DNA of 11,369 nucleotides from VXPQ01 sp964608315 (GTDB lineage: Bacteria > Bacteroidota > Rhodothermia > Rhodothermales > VXPQ01). The stretch lies in contig CAZSNF010000038.1 in NCBI GenBank assembly GCA_964608315.1, forward strand, positions 1 to 11,369, in the 5' to 3' direction. The position numbers and the translations under genes were made by a program. Positions 1 to 6,774 of the stretch are shown here, piece by piece. The notes beneath the pieces are model-generated. The model searched no databases. It was not told the DNA's origin and saw nothing but the letters and a program-made list of their open reading frames with translations. Position 1 is the stretch's first letter. Every line of letters starts with the position of its first letter.

Positions 1-102
1 GCAGCGCGCCTTCCATGGTTCGCGAGCGGGGCATATTGCAAAAACAAGAAACCCCGGGCCCTGATCAGAGTACTCCTTAATCAATCCCTGACACTGGTTT
101 TT
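1..102. other. Upstream region of the first gene, with one repeat-motif copy
   Basis: No coding frame that I can support begins here. Positions 62-87 carry a diverged double copy of the dispersed motif (ATCAGAGTACTCC, TTA, then ATCAATCC). It sits 16-40 bp before the start codon of the downstream gene, in the sense direction. There is no recognisable Shine-Dalgarno before the ATG at 103, which is preceded by a T-rich stretch. Confidence 0.5.
64..87 (+). repeat. Dispersed ATCAG-GTATCC motif, diverged copy
   Basis: ATCAGAGTACTCC at 64-76 is followed by TTA and a degenerate second half, ATCAATCC, at 80-87. It matches the better preserved copies at 3946-3972 and 8296-8312 in order and spacing. 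The relationship is seen in the sequence; its function is unknown. Confidence 0.55.
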
Positions 103-585
103 ATGCCTTCTCGCGCTTCGTTCCTTGCGGCTCGCCTGTTATGGGTGTTTCCCGGCTTGCTTGTTTTGCTGGCGGCGAACCAGGCGGCGGTTACGGTGGA
201 ACTCCGGGAAACCGTGCGTTCCGGCGTCCTGGCGAAAGCGGAAGTGGTTGCGTTGTCCACCACGGATCGGGCGGATATCACCATGGCGTCGGTTCGTCTC
301 CGGACGCCGGAAGCGGGCGGCGCGCGCACCGAGCATACGTTGCCGCTTCCCATTACGTTTGCGCGGGCGCTGGAGGGGCGCGATTCGCTGGACGTATTCC
401 TGTCCCGGGGCGCGTCGCAGGAAGTAGTAATTACAGAAATTGGCCGGGCGCAGTGGCGCCTCGCCGCCATAAACAGCGCGATCGCGTTCCTTGGGGCGCT
501 GCTGTTTTCCTGGGGCGCGTACGCCTGGAATCGGCGCCTGCGCAAGCAGGGCGACCCTGCGGACGCGGCGGCGCTACCGGGCTAA
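103..585 (+). CDS. Small two-helix membrane protein of unknown function
   Basis: This 160-residue protein is not one I can name. It has a hydrophobic helix at about residues 10-30 (RLLWVFPGLLVLLAANQAA), then a soluble stretch of alternating polar and hydrophobic residues with a predicted beta character (about 35-120). A second helix follows at about 123-143 (INSAIAFLGALLFSWGAYAW), then a basic tail (NRRLRKQ). A beta-domain between two helices resembles the DUF3592 type of small membrane protein, but I see no decisive motif, so that is only a guess. The basic tail after the second helix suggests it faces the cytoplasm. The gene converges with msrP and the two overlap by 12 bp, with no terminator between them. 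The start is the first ATG of the frame; no clear ribosome binding site supports it. Confidence 0.6.
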   Translation: MPSRASFLAARLLWVFPGLLVLLAANQAAVTVELRETVRSGVLAKAEVVALSTTDRADITMASVRLRTPEAGGARTEHTLPLPITFARALEGRDSLDVFLSRGASQEVVITEIGRAQWRLAAINSAIAFLGALLFSWGAYAWNRRLRKQGDPADAAALPG

Positions 586-1584
586 GGGCCCGCCGGGCCG
601 GCGGGGTTCGTTCGGGTAGAGCGCCGAAACCCACTCGTCGTATCCGTTGAAGATTTGCGTGGGGACGCGTTCCTGCGTTTCCAGCAATTCTTCCGAGGCC
701 TGGCTCCAGCGCAGGTGAGGAATGTTCGGATTGACATTCGACAAAAAGCCGTATTCGTTGGGCTGAAGGTCGTTCCAGAACGTTCCCGGTTGTTTATCCG
801 TAAATTCGATGCGCACGATGGCCTTCGGTCCCTTGTAGCCGTATTTCCAGGGAAGGGCCAGGCGCAGCGGCGATCCGTTCTGTTTAGGGAGCGGTTCGCC
901 GTACATGCCGGTCACGACGAAGGCCAGTTCGTTCATGGCCTCGTCCATGCGCAGGCCTTCGTAGTAGGGCCAGGGGTACCAGTGCTGCCGTTCGATCCCC
1001 ACCATTTGCGACGGACGGTTGACCGATACGAAGCGCACGTGGGTTGCGCTCGAAAGCGGCTTGCATTGTTCGATGAGTTTGCTGAGCGGAAAGCCGGTCC
1101 ACGGCACCGTCATGGCCCAGGCCTCGACGCACCGGAAGCGGTAGAGGCGTTCTTCGAGGTCCATGGAGCGGATCAGTCTCGCCACGTCGAGCGTGCGCCG
1201 TTTTTCCACCAGCCCGCGCACCCGAATCGTCATGGGAAACGGTTCGTACGGATCGGTGAGCTGCCATATTTCTTTGGACCGTCCGTCGAATTCGTAAAAA
1301 TTGTTGTAGGAAGAAGCGAAAATGCGTCCGGTTACCGGGCGTTCCGGGACGGAGAACGTTGCGTTGCGCGCGGCGGGATACCCCTCGCGGGGCGCGTTTT
1401 CCGGGATCGTGTCCAGCGGTCCGCCGTACGGAGCCGCGCAGCCCCCGGTTGCGCCGAAGACGGTCATTCCAATGGCGCCCAGTCCCAGCGCTTCGATGAA
1501 TTGCCGCCGGTTGCGGTACGTATGTTCAGAGGTTACCTCGCTTTCCCGGGCTTGCCAGCGCGGATGCAGAACGATATGGGCCAT
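574..1584 (-). CDS. msrP: Protein-methionine-sulfoxide reductase catalytic subunit MsrP (YedY family)
   Basis: MsrP is a periplasmic molybdopterin enzyme that reduces methionine sulfoxide in oxidised envelope proteins; in E. coli it takes electrons from the membrane haem protein MsrQ. The 336-residue product matches the family over its whole length. It has the N-terminal ESEVT segment (14-18) and a twin-arginine signal (NRRQFIEAL from residue 25) with a hydrophobic run after it. SSYNNFYEF is at 91-99, and RFRCVEAWAMTVPW carries Cys152, expected to bind the molybdenum. Downstream come PWKYGYKG, DEYGFLSNVNP and FNGYDEWVSALYP. Cys49 just after the signal (ATGGCAAP) could make it a Tat-exported lipoprotein, but the lipobox is not a good match. 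The start is supported by GAGGAAAATC directly before the ATG. No msrQ is found next to it on the visible side. It is separated from thiC by a repeat element, so it probably has its own promoter. Confidence 0.94.
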   Translation of the reverse strand: MAHIVLHPRWQARESEVTSEHTYRNRRQFIEALGLGAIGMTVFGATGGCAAPYGGPLDTIPENAPREGYPAARNATFSVPERPVTGRIFASSYNNFYEFDGRSKEIWQLTDPYEPFPMTIRVRGLVEKRRTLDVARLIRSMDLEERLYRFRCVEAWAMTVPWTGFPLSKLIEQCKPLSSATHVRFVSVNRPSQMVGIERQHWYPWPYYEGLRMDEAMNELAFVVTGMYGEPLPKQNGSPLRLALPWKYGYKGPKAIVRIEFTDKQPGTFWNDLQPNEYGFLSNVNPNIPHLRWSQASEELLETQERVPTQIFNGYDEWVSALYPNEPRRPGGPLAR

Positions 1585-1777
1585 GATTTTCCTCGGGCTT
1601 GGGCGAAGGCGGGACGGGTGCGGACGGCAGGTTCATTCGAAGTTCATGCATACCCATACCCCCGGACCGGATTCCGCGTTCCCGCCCTTCTGCGAAAATG
1701 AAATAACGGCGCTCCCTGCGCTCTGCTCCCAGCAGCCAACCTTATTTTTTAAGTCCGGAATTTTACGCTTAAAAAAA
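1585..1777. other. Leader and promoter region of msrP
   Basis: No gene is visible here. GAGG at 1591-1594 is the ribosome binding site of msrP. On the minus strand a GCGC-AGGGA-GCGC mini-hairpin followed by a T-rich stretch lies around 1685-1720, and an AT-rich block fills 1741-1777. A promoter is likely within this stretch, but no -35/-10 or Bacteroidota-type -33/-7 pair stands out clearly enough to place it. Confidence 0.4.
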
Positions 1778-1921
1778 TTAAGGAACCTCTGATTAATTCT
1801 ACAAAACTCGGAGGCTGCGAGGGACGCGCTGGCAAGGAATGACGAAGCAATACGGCAGGCCCCGCATAATGAGGAATGACGCCAGCCAGAGCCTTCCTCG
1901 CAGCCTCCCGAAGGGCGCTTC
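1778..1921 (-). repeat. 144-bp hairpin repeat, copy 1 (between thiC and msrP)
   Basis: This is a second copy, in the opposite strand direction, of the sequence at 8169-8312. The copies have the same length (144 bp) and about 80% identity with two compensating single-base gaps; the 26 bp at the thiC-proximal end are identical. The element ends one base before the thiC stop codon. It is a dyad: 1810-1822 (GGAGGCTGCGAGG) pairs perfectly with 1896-1908, and 1828-1833 (GCTGGC) pairs with 1881-1886. A small apical hairpin is formed by 1850-1855 and 1862-1867, better on the minus strand (G-U) than on the plus strand. The other end, 1778-1796, is a degenerate copy of the motif TTAAGGATACTCTGATTAA (two mismatches). 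No matching inverted end is seen on the thiC side, so this copy is one-ended or truncated. Confidence 0.8.
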
Positions 1922-1922
1922 C

Positions 1923-3806
1923 CTAATCCCGGGGCGCCACGTATATCTCCTTTCCTTTCTCTGCGAATTCTTTCGCTTTGGATTCGAGGCCTTGCTCCAC
2001 GGCGTCCGCCTCGGCAAGTCCGTGCTCCCGGGCGTATTCGCGTATATCCTGCGTGATCTTCATGGAGCAGAATTTCGGCCCGCACATGGAGCAGAAGTGC
2101 GCCACCTTCGCCCCCTCCGCCGGAAGCGTTTCGTCATGAAAATCGCGGGCGGTGTCCGGGTCCAGCGAAAGGTTGAACTGATCGCGCCAGCGAAATTCGA
2201 AGCGGGCCTTGCTCAGCGCATTGTCCCGGAGCTGGGCGGCAGGATGTCCCTTGGCCAGGTCCGCCGCATGGGCGGCGATCTTGTAGGTTATGACTCCGTC
2301 CTTTACGTCCTTCTTGTTGGGCAGGCCCAGATGTTCCTTGGGCGTAACGTAACAGAGCATGGCCGTGCCGTACCACCCGATCATCGCTGCGCCTATGGCC
2401 GAAGTGATGTGGTCGTACCCGGGCGCTATGTCGGTCGTAAGCGGCCCGAGCGTATAGAAGGGCGCCTCTCCGCACGTTTCCAGTTGCCGGGTTACGTTTT
2501 CCCGGATCATTTGCATGGGGATATGCCCCGGCCCCTCGATCATGACCTGCACGTCATGCTTCCAGGCGAGGTGCGTAAGTTCTCCGAGCGTATCCAGTTC
2601 GGCGAACTGCGCGGCGTCGTTCGCGTCGGCGATGGATCCGGGCCGCAGGCCGTCGCCAAGCGAAAATGCGATATCGTACGCCTTCATGATTTCGCATATT
2701 TCTTCGAACTTCGCGTAGAGAAAACTTTCCTTGTGGTGCGCCAGGCACCACTTGGCCATAATGGAGCCGCCTCGCGAAACGATGCCTGTGACTCGTTCGG
2801 CGGTGAGCGGCACGTAGCGCAGCAATACGCCCGCATGTATGGTGAAATAGTCCACTCCCTGCTCGGCCTGTTCGATCAGCGTATCCCGATATATTTCCCA
2901 GGTCAGTTCTTCCGGCTTGCCATCCACTTTTTCCAGCGCCTGGTAGATGGGCACCGTACCGATCGGCACCGGCGCATTGCGCAGGATCCATTCCCGGGTT
3001 TCATGGATATTGTCGCCCGTGGAAAGGTCCATGATGGTGTCGGCGCCCCAGCGGCACGCCCAGACCGCCTTTTCCACTTCTTCCTCTATGTTCGAGGCGA
3101 CGGCGGAATTTCCGATATTCGCATTGATTTTTACGAGAAAGTTTCGCCCGATGATCATGGGCTCGCTTTCCGGATGATTGATATTATTCGGAATAATGGC
3201 CCGCCCCGCGGCGATTTCCTCCCGCACGAATTCCGGGGTAATGGGACCGGGCTGGATGCGGGCGTCGAAATCCATTCCTTGATGATGCTGTCCCAGCGAT
3301 CCGTAATAATTTTCGCCCAGCTCGTCGATGCGCTGATTTTCCCGGATGGCTACGTATTCCATTTCGGGGGTTACGACGCCCTGCCTGGCGTAGTGCATTT
3401 GCGTTACGTTGCGTCCCGGCGCGGCGCGAAGGGGTTTCCGCACGTTCCGGAACGTAATTCCGTTGGATCGCTCAAGCCGTTTTCGCGCGAATTCCGAGGT
3501 GAAATCGGGGAGTTCCCAAACGTCTCCCCGGTCTTTGATCCAGGGTTCCCGAAGCCGCGGAAGCCCCTGGCGCACATCGAGGTCCGCATCGGGGTCGGTG
3601 TACGGGCCGCTCGTGTCGTACGCCGTTACGCGCAAATTTTCGGTTTCGGGACCGCCGGGGACCGTGTCTGCGGTCTCGATCTCCCGCATCGCCACCTTGA
3701 TGTTATGGATTTTCCCGTCTACGAATATTTTTCTGGAATTCGGGAACGGGTCTCTTGTGATGACGGATTGCACAGGTATTTTTTCCTGTTTTCGGGGAGA
3801 TCCCAT
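1923..3806 (-). CDS. thiC: Phosphomethylpyrimidine synthase ThiC
   Basis: ThiC is the radical-SAM enzyme that rearranges aminoimidazole ribotide into HMP phosphate, the pyrimidine half of thiamin, in the cytoplasm. The 627-residue product has normal full length. Family landmarks include AYDTSGPYTDP near the N-terminus, NGITFRNVRKP, YARQGVVTPEMEYVAIREN, NINHPESEPMIIGRNF, VKINANIGNSAV, WGADTIMDLSTG, DYFTIHAGV, SRGGSIMAKWCL, FSLGDGLRPGS and EGPGHIPM. The C-terminal 4Fe-4S motif CSMCGPKFC has its cysteines at 572, 575 and 580. The frame stays open for 25 more codons upstream, but the ATG at 3806 is chosen because AAGAGG precedes it at good spacing and the protein then begins like its relatives. 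The gene lies 151 nt after the glycosyltransferase. No other thiamin gene is in the window. I looked for the conserved TPP-riboswitch core (CTGAGA and partners) in the leader and did not find it. Confidence 0.97.
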   Translation of the reverse strand: MGSPRKQEKIPVQSVITRDPFPNSRKIFVDGKIHNIKVAMREIETADTVPGGPETENLRVTAYDTSGPYTDPDADLDVRQGLPRLREPWIKDRGDVWELPDFTSEFARKRLERSNGITFRNVRKPLRAAPGRNVTQMHYARQGVVTPEMEYVAIRENQRIDELGENYYGSLGQHHQGMDFDARIQPGPITPEFVREEIAAGRAIIPNNINHPESEPMIIGRNFLVKINANIGNSAVASNIEEEVEKAVWACRWGADTIMDLSTGDNIHETREWILRNAPVPIGTVPIYQALEKVDGKPEELTWEIYRDTLIEQAEQGVDYFTIHAGVLLRYVPLTAERVTGIVSRGGSIMAKWCLAHHKESFLYAKFEEICEIMKAYDIAFSLGDGLRPGSIADANDAAQFAELDTLGELTHLAWKHDVQVMIEGPGHIPMQMIRENVTRQLETCGEAPFYTLGPLTTDIAPGYDHITSAIGAAMIGWYGTAMLCYVTPKEHLGLPNKKDVKDGVITYKIAAHAADLAKGHPAAQLRDNALSKARFEFRWRDQFNLSLDPDTARDFHDETLPAEGAKVAHFCSMCGPKFCSMKITQDIREYAREHGLAEADAVEQGLESKAKEFAEKGKEIYVAPRD

Positions 3807-3945
3807 GGGCGCGACCTCTTGCGAGAATGTGTTCGACGTTATGCGTAGGCGTTGGCGAGCGCAAGCCCTGGCCGATGTCATACCCTACCCTGCGAGAGGG
3901 CGGGGGTTCCGTGGCGAACGCGCCGCGTTGAGCGAAGCGGTTTTT
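3807..3945 (-). other. Leader between the glycosyltransferase gene and thiC
   Basis: No small gene is visible. On either strand 3882-3907 can form a hairpin, ACCC/GGGT plus CCCT/AGGG with a 5-nt loop and a small internal loop, about 75 nt before the thiC start. It has no following T-run, so it is not a convincing terminator. Near 3806 the sequence AAGAGGTCGCGCCC supplies the thiC ribosome binding site. No recognisable TPP riboswitch core is present. Confidence 0.45.
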
Positions 3946-3972
3946 ATCAGCGTATCCTTAATCAGCGTATCC
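3946..3972 (+). repeat. Tandem pair of the dispersed motif, overlapping the end of the glycosyltransferase gene
   Basis: ATCAGCGTATCC occurs twice (3946-3957 and 3961-3972), separated by TTA, a 15-bp period. The TTA at 3958-3960 is the complement of the stop codon of the glycosyltransferase gene, so the repeat encodes its last residues GYAD and its stop. The same motif with A for C in the sixth position occurs at 8296-8307 and, inverted, at 8055-8066. Confidence 0.75.
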
Positions 3973-4647
3973 ATAGGGGTACAGACGGGCCAGCGCATGC
4001 GGATCCGCGCCGCCTACGTACCGGAGCCACAGCGAAGCATTGCGTAGTTGCTGAAGCAGGGGACCGCGCTTCCGAAAGCGCCGCGCCGAGGAGACGACGC
4101 TTTTCTCCAGAAAGACAAAGCCGCCCCGCGCATGGATCTGGCGCACGAGTTCAAGGTCTTCGAAAATGGGAACGTTCGGGTAGCCGCCCGCCTCCTCGAA
4201 TGCGGAACGGCGAAAAAAGCATCCCCGATCCCCGAAACACAGGAGGGGCAGAGGCAAGTGCGAGAAACAGGCGTAAAAGCGAAGCAATGGGCTCGTATGG
4301 TCGAAGGAGAGCCGGAAAGCGCCGCCGGAGCAGGCGGGATCGGTCAGGGCGGATCTTACGCGTTCGAGACCGTCGGACGGAAGGAGCGTATCCGCATGCA
4401 GAAAAAGCAGAATGTCTCCCCGCGCTTGCGCGGCGCCGGCGTTCATTTGCCGGGCGCGTCCCCGCGGCGCCTGTACGACCTGTGCGTACTGGCCGGCTAT
4501 CGCGGTCGTTTCGTCCCGGGACCCGCCGTCCGCGACGATGATTTCGTGCGCGGGCGCTTGCCTCTGGACGGATTGCAAGGCCCTTTCGACGCCTTCCGCT
4601 TCGTTCAGCGTCGGAATTACGACCGATATGAGCGGTTCTGTCCGCAC
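3958..4647 (-). CDS. Family 2 glycosyltransferase (TIGR04283-like)
   Basis: The product, 229 residues from a GTG start, is a single GT-A domain that probably transfers a sugar from a nucleotide sugar at the inner membrane face; the acceptor cannot be told. LISVVIPTLNEAEGV (6-20) opens the fold, VADGGSRD (38-45) and FLHADTLLP (82-90) form the nucleotide and metal site, GGAFRLSFD follows, and CFGDRGCFFRRSAFEEAGGYPNVPIFEDLELVRQI (split over 137-171) holds the ED acceptor-side motif. The pattern matches the rSAM/selenodomain-associated transferase 2 group. There is no transmembrane segment long enough to call. GTG at 4645-4647 is chosen because it starts 2 nt after the stop of the upstream hydrolase, implying translational coupling, and puts the first strand at the usual distance. 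A TTG 12 codons upstream is possible. Its final codons and stop lie in a repeat motif. Confidence 0.85.
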   Translation of the reverse strand: MRTEPLISVVIPTLNEAEGVERALQSVQRQAPAHEIIVADGGSRDETTAIAGQYAQVVQAPRGRARQMNAGAAQARGDILLFLHADTLLPSDGLERVRSALTDPACSGGAFRLSFDHTSPLLRFYACFSHLPLPLLCFGDRGCFFRRSAFEEAGGYPNVPIFEDLELVRQIHARGGFVFLEKSVVSSARRFRKRGPLLQQLRNASLWLRYVGGADPHALARLYPYGYAD

Positions 4648-4649
4648 CT

Positions 4650-5534
4650 TTACCAGAAAGTCAACTTCATGCAATATACCGAAGCGCCCGATTTCAGGAA
4701 TTCTCCCACATCGATTTCGATGGGTTCGAATCCCGCATGTCGCAGTTTCTGCACGGTTTGCGAGGCGCCTTGCTGAAGCAGCACATGGCGTCCGTCCGGG
4801 CAATGCGCATTGCATGCGAGTCGTTCGCGGGCTTCGGTCTCCGGAACTTCTATGACGCGATCAAAGAGTTTGCGGATCATGGCTATGTCTTCGGAATGCA
4901 GCACGTCCGGGCAAATCATCGCGGTCCGTTCGTCCAGCGCGCAGAAGGCGGTGTCCAGGTGGTAAAAAGCCGGGTCGTCGAGGCGTATCGGAATGACGGG
5001 CGCATCCAGCATGGACGCAAGGGCGTCGTGGGCGGCCCGGTCGGTTCGCTGTCCGTATCCGCCCCAGATCAGGCGCCTGCCGGGATGCCAGATAGCGTCC
5101 GCGTCTCCTTCGAAAAGGATTCCTTCGGGAAGATGGCGCACGTCGCGCCCCTGCTTCCGGAAGAAGCGTTCGTAATAGGGCGTTTCGCCGTATCGGGCTT
5201 CCGTGGCCATGCGACTCATCACTACGCCCGGCGTATTGTCCGGCGTCAGGAACGCCGCCGCGGCATTCGCCGCGAACACCATGTCATAGAGTCCCTCCAT
5301 TCCTTCCGCGCTGCGCGCGTCCATGCCGAGTCGCCGGTACGTATCCCGCAGCGTTTCCCATTGGCGCTGCGCTTTGGTCCGGTCCACCTTGCCCACATGG
5401 CGGGTCATATGCGGATTGATGACGCATTGCACGTCGTAATGCGTCGGCGTCGCCAGCGCAACCCGTCCGGGCAGGGGCGTCTTCGGTAAATCCCCGACGG
5501 CGAAATCGATTTGCTCGACGGATTCGATAACCAT
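4650..5534 (-). CDS. Dimethylargininase-like hydrolase (amidinotransferase/DDAH superfamily)
   Basis: The 294-residue protein belongs to the guanidino-group modifying superfamily (arginine deiminase, dimethylarginine dimethylaminohydrolase, amidinotransferases). Length and motifs fit the DDAH-like branch, which hydrolyses N-methylated arginine to citrulline; the true substrate may be another guanidine. Visible active-site elements are DMVFAANAA (84-92), FEGDADAIW (141-149) with the acidic substrate-binding residues, GYGQR (159-163), HLDTAFCAL with His192, and the C-terminal GASVYCMKLTF with the likely nucleophile Cys288 seven residues from the end. All catalytic positions look intact. It lies 34 nt after pgk and 2 nt before the glycosyltransferase start, so it is probably co-transcribed with both. 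No arginine or urea genes are near to explain its job. No strong Shine-Dalgarno precedes the ATG. Confidence 0.85.
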   Translation of the reverse strand: MVIESVEQIDFAVGDLPKTPLPGRVALATPTHYDVQCVINPHMTRHVGKVDRTKAQRQWETLRDTYRRLGMDARSAEGMEGLYDMVFAANAAAAFLTPDNTPGVVMSRMATEARYGETPYYERFFRKQGRDVRHLPEGILFEGDADAIWHPGRRLIWGGYGQRTDRAAHDALASMLDAPVIPIRLDDPAFYHLDTAFCALDERTAMICPDVLHSEDIAMIRKLFDRVIEVPETEARERLACNAHCPDGRHVLLQQGASQTVQKLRHAGFEPIEIDVGEFLKSGASVYCMKLTFW

Positions 5535-5568
5535 GGTCGCAACAGTACGGCTTTAGGGCCTGTTAACA

Positions 5569-6759
5569 CTATGCATCCTGCAATGCGGCGACGCCGGGCA
5601 GCGTTTTGCCTTCCAGAAACTCCAGCATGGCCCCGCCGCCCGTCGATACGTGGCTTACGCGCTCGGCGTATCCCGCCTGGGAAACGGCTGCGACCGAATC
5701 GCCGCCGCCGACGACGGTAAGCCCGCCTCGCCGGGTGGCTTCGGCCAGGGCCTCGGCGATGGCAAGCGTTCCTCTGGCGAAGTTCGGCATTTCGAATACG
5801 CCCATGGGACCGTTCCATACGATCGTGCGCGCTTCCCGGATCGCCTGCGCATAGGTTCCGACGGTTTCCGGGCCAATGTCGAGTCCCATCTCTCCTTCGG
5901 GAATGGCCCCGGAAACGGTGCGCCGGGGCGCGTCGTTGTCGAATGCGGGGGCGGTGACATGGTCGATGGGCAGCCGGATTTTGCCGTCCGCCTTATGGTA
6001 TAGCGCCTTCGCGTCGTTCAGGCGATCCTCCTCCACCCGCGAAGCCCCCGTTTGGCGTCCCAGCGCTTTCAGGAAGGTGTAGCTCATGGCGCCGCCGATC
6101 AGGAGCGCATCGACCCGGTCCAGCAAATTTTCAATAACTCCGATCTTGTCAGAAACCTTGGCTCCGCCCAGAACCGCCACATACGGTTTTTTCGGGTTGG
6201 AGAGCAGCCGGGAGAGATACTCGATTTCACGGGCGAGCAGGAAGCCCATGCCTGTTTCTGCAACCTGCCGCGCAACGCCTTCCGTCGAGGCGTGGGCGCG
6301 GTGGCAGGTTCCGAAAGCGTCGTTTACGTACAGGTCCGCGAGGCGGGCCAGTTCCGCAGCGAGGGCCGGATCGTTTTTCGTTTCTCCCGGATGGAACCGG
6401 GTGTTTTCGAGCACGATCGCTTCGCCGTCGTTCAGCGCGTCGATGGCCTGCCGGCTGGCAGGATCCACGGGCCCCTCGGTATGCTCCACGAAATGCACGG
6501 GCGCCTCCAGCAATTCCCTCAAGCGGTCCGCCGCGGGGCGCAACGTGAAGGCGGGGTTCGCGACGCCCTTCGGACGGCCCAGATGGCTCGTCAGGATGGC
6601 TTTTCCGCCGCCCGCAAGGATGGCCCGTATGGTGGGCAGCGCGGCCCGAATGCGCGTATCGTCTCCGATTACGCCGTCCGCGATCGGTACGTTAAAGTCC
6701 ACGCGGACCAGAACGCGTCGTCCGCGGACCGCCATGTGGTCGAGGGTTCTTTTTCGCAT
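5569..6759 (-). CDS. pgk: Phosphoglycerate kinase
   Basis: Pgk transfers the acyl phosphate of 1,3-bisphosphoglycerate to ADP in the cytoplasm, the first ATP-forming step of lower glycolysis. The 396-residue protein is full length. In order are RVDFNVP (19-25), SHLGRPKG (58-65), LENTRFHPGETKNDP (117-131), YVNDAFGTCHRAHAST (144-159), LGGAKVSDKIGVIENLL (197-213), IGGAMSYTFLKA (221-232), WNGPMGVFE (315-323), the nucleotide loop VGGGDSVAA (350-358; the usual Thr is Ser here) and HVSTGGGAMLEFLEG (370-384). It begins 15 nt after the gap stop codon, so the two form an operon. Translation could also start at Met9, but starting at Met1 gives the usual length to RVDFNVP. Confidence 0.97.
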   Translation of the reverse strand: MRKRTLDHMAVRGRRVLVRVDFNVPIADGVIGDDTRIRAALPTIRAILAGGGKAILTSHLGRPKGVANPAFTLRPAADRLRELLEAPVHFVEHTEGPVDPASRQAIDALNDGEAIVLENTRFHPGETKNDPALAAELARLADLYVNDAFGTCHRAHASTEGVARQVAETGMGFLLAREIEYLSRLLSNPKKPYVAVLGGAKVSDKIGVIENLLDRVDALLIGGAMSYTFLKALGRQTGASRVEEDRLNDAKALYHKADGKIRLPIDHVTAPAFDNDAPRRTVSGAIPEGEMGLDIGPETVGTYAQAIREARTIVWNGPMGVFEMPNFARGTLAIAEALAEATRRGGLTVVGGGDSVAAVSQAGYAERVSHVSTGGGAMLEFLEGKTLPGVAALQDA

Positions 6760-6774
6760 GCGCGGACGCTCCGG

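Noticed and set aside
655..1701. Open frame of 348 codons on the plus strand opposite msrP
   Set aside because: Shadow of msrP, whose motifs and ribosome binding site are clear; the translation is rich in Arg, Val and His with no recognisable fold.
1799..2017. Short minus-strand frame with a CFVIPCQ segment, also seen in the frame entering the TPR gene from 8207
   Set aside because: It is a translation of the 144-bp repeat. On the other strand the copies read MTKQYGRPRIMRND and MTKQHGRLHVMRND, with mostly amino-acid-changing differences that instead follow base pairing, so coding is unlikely.
1839..3848. Long open frame of 669 codons on the plus strand opposite thiC
   Set aside because: It is antisense to a full-length, unmistakable thiC and has low-complexity, Arg/Gly/His-rich translation with no family pattern; this is a shadow frame of GC-rich coding DNA.
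3807..3881. 25-residue N-terminal extension of ThiC from the ATG at 3881
   Set aside because: The downstream ATG at 3806 has a ribosome binding site, and its protein begins and measures like other ThiC proteins.
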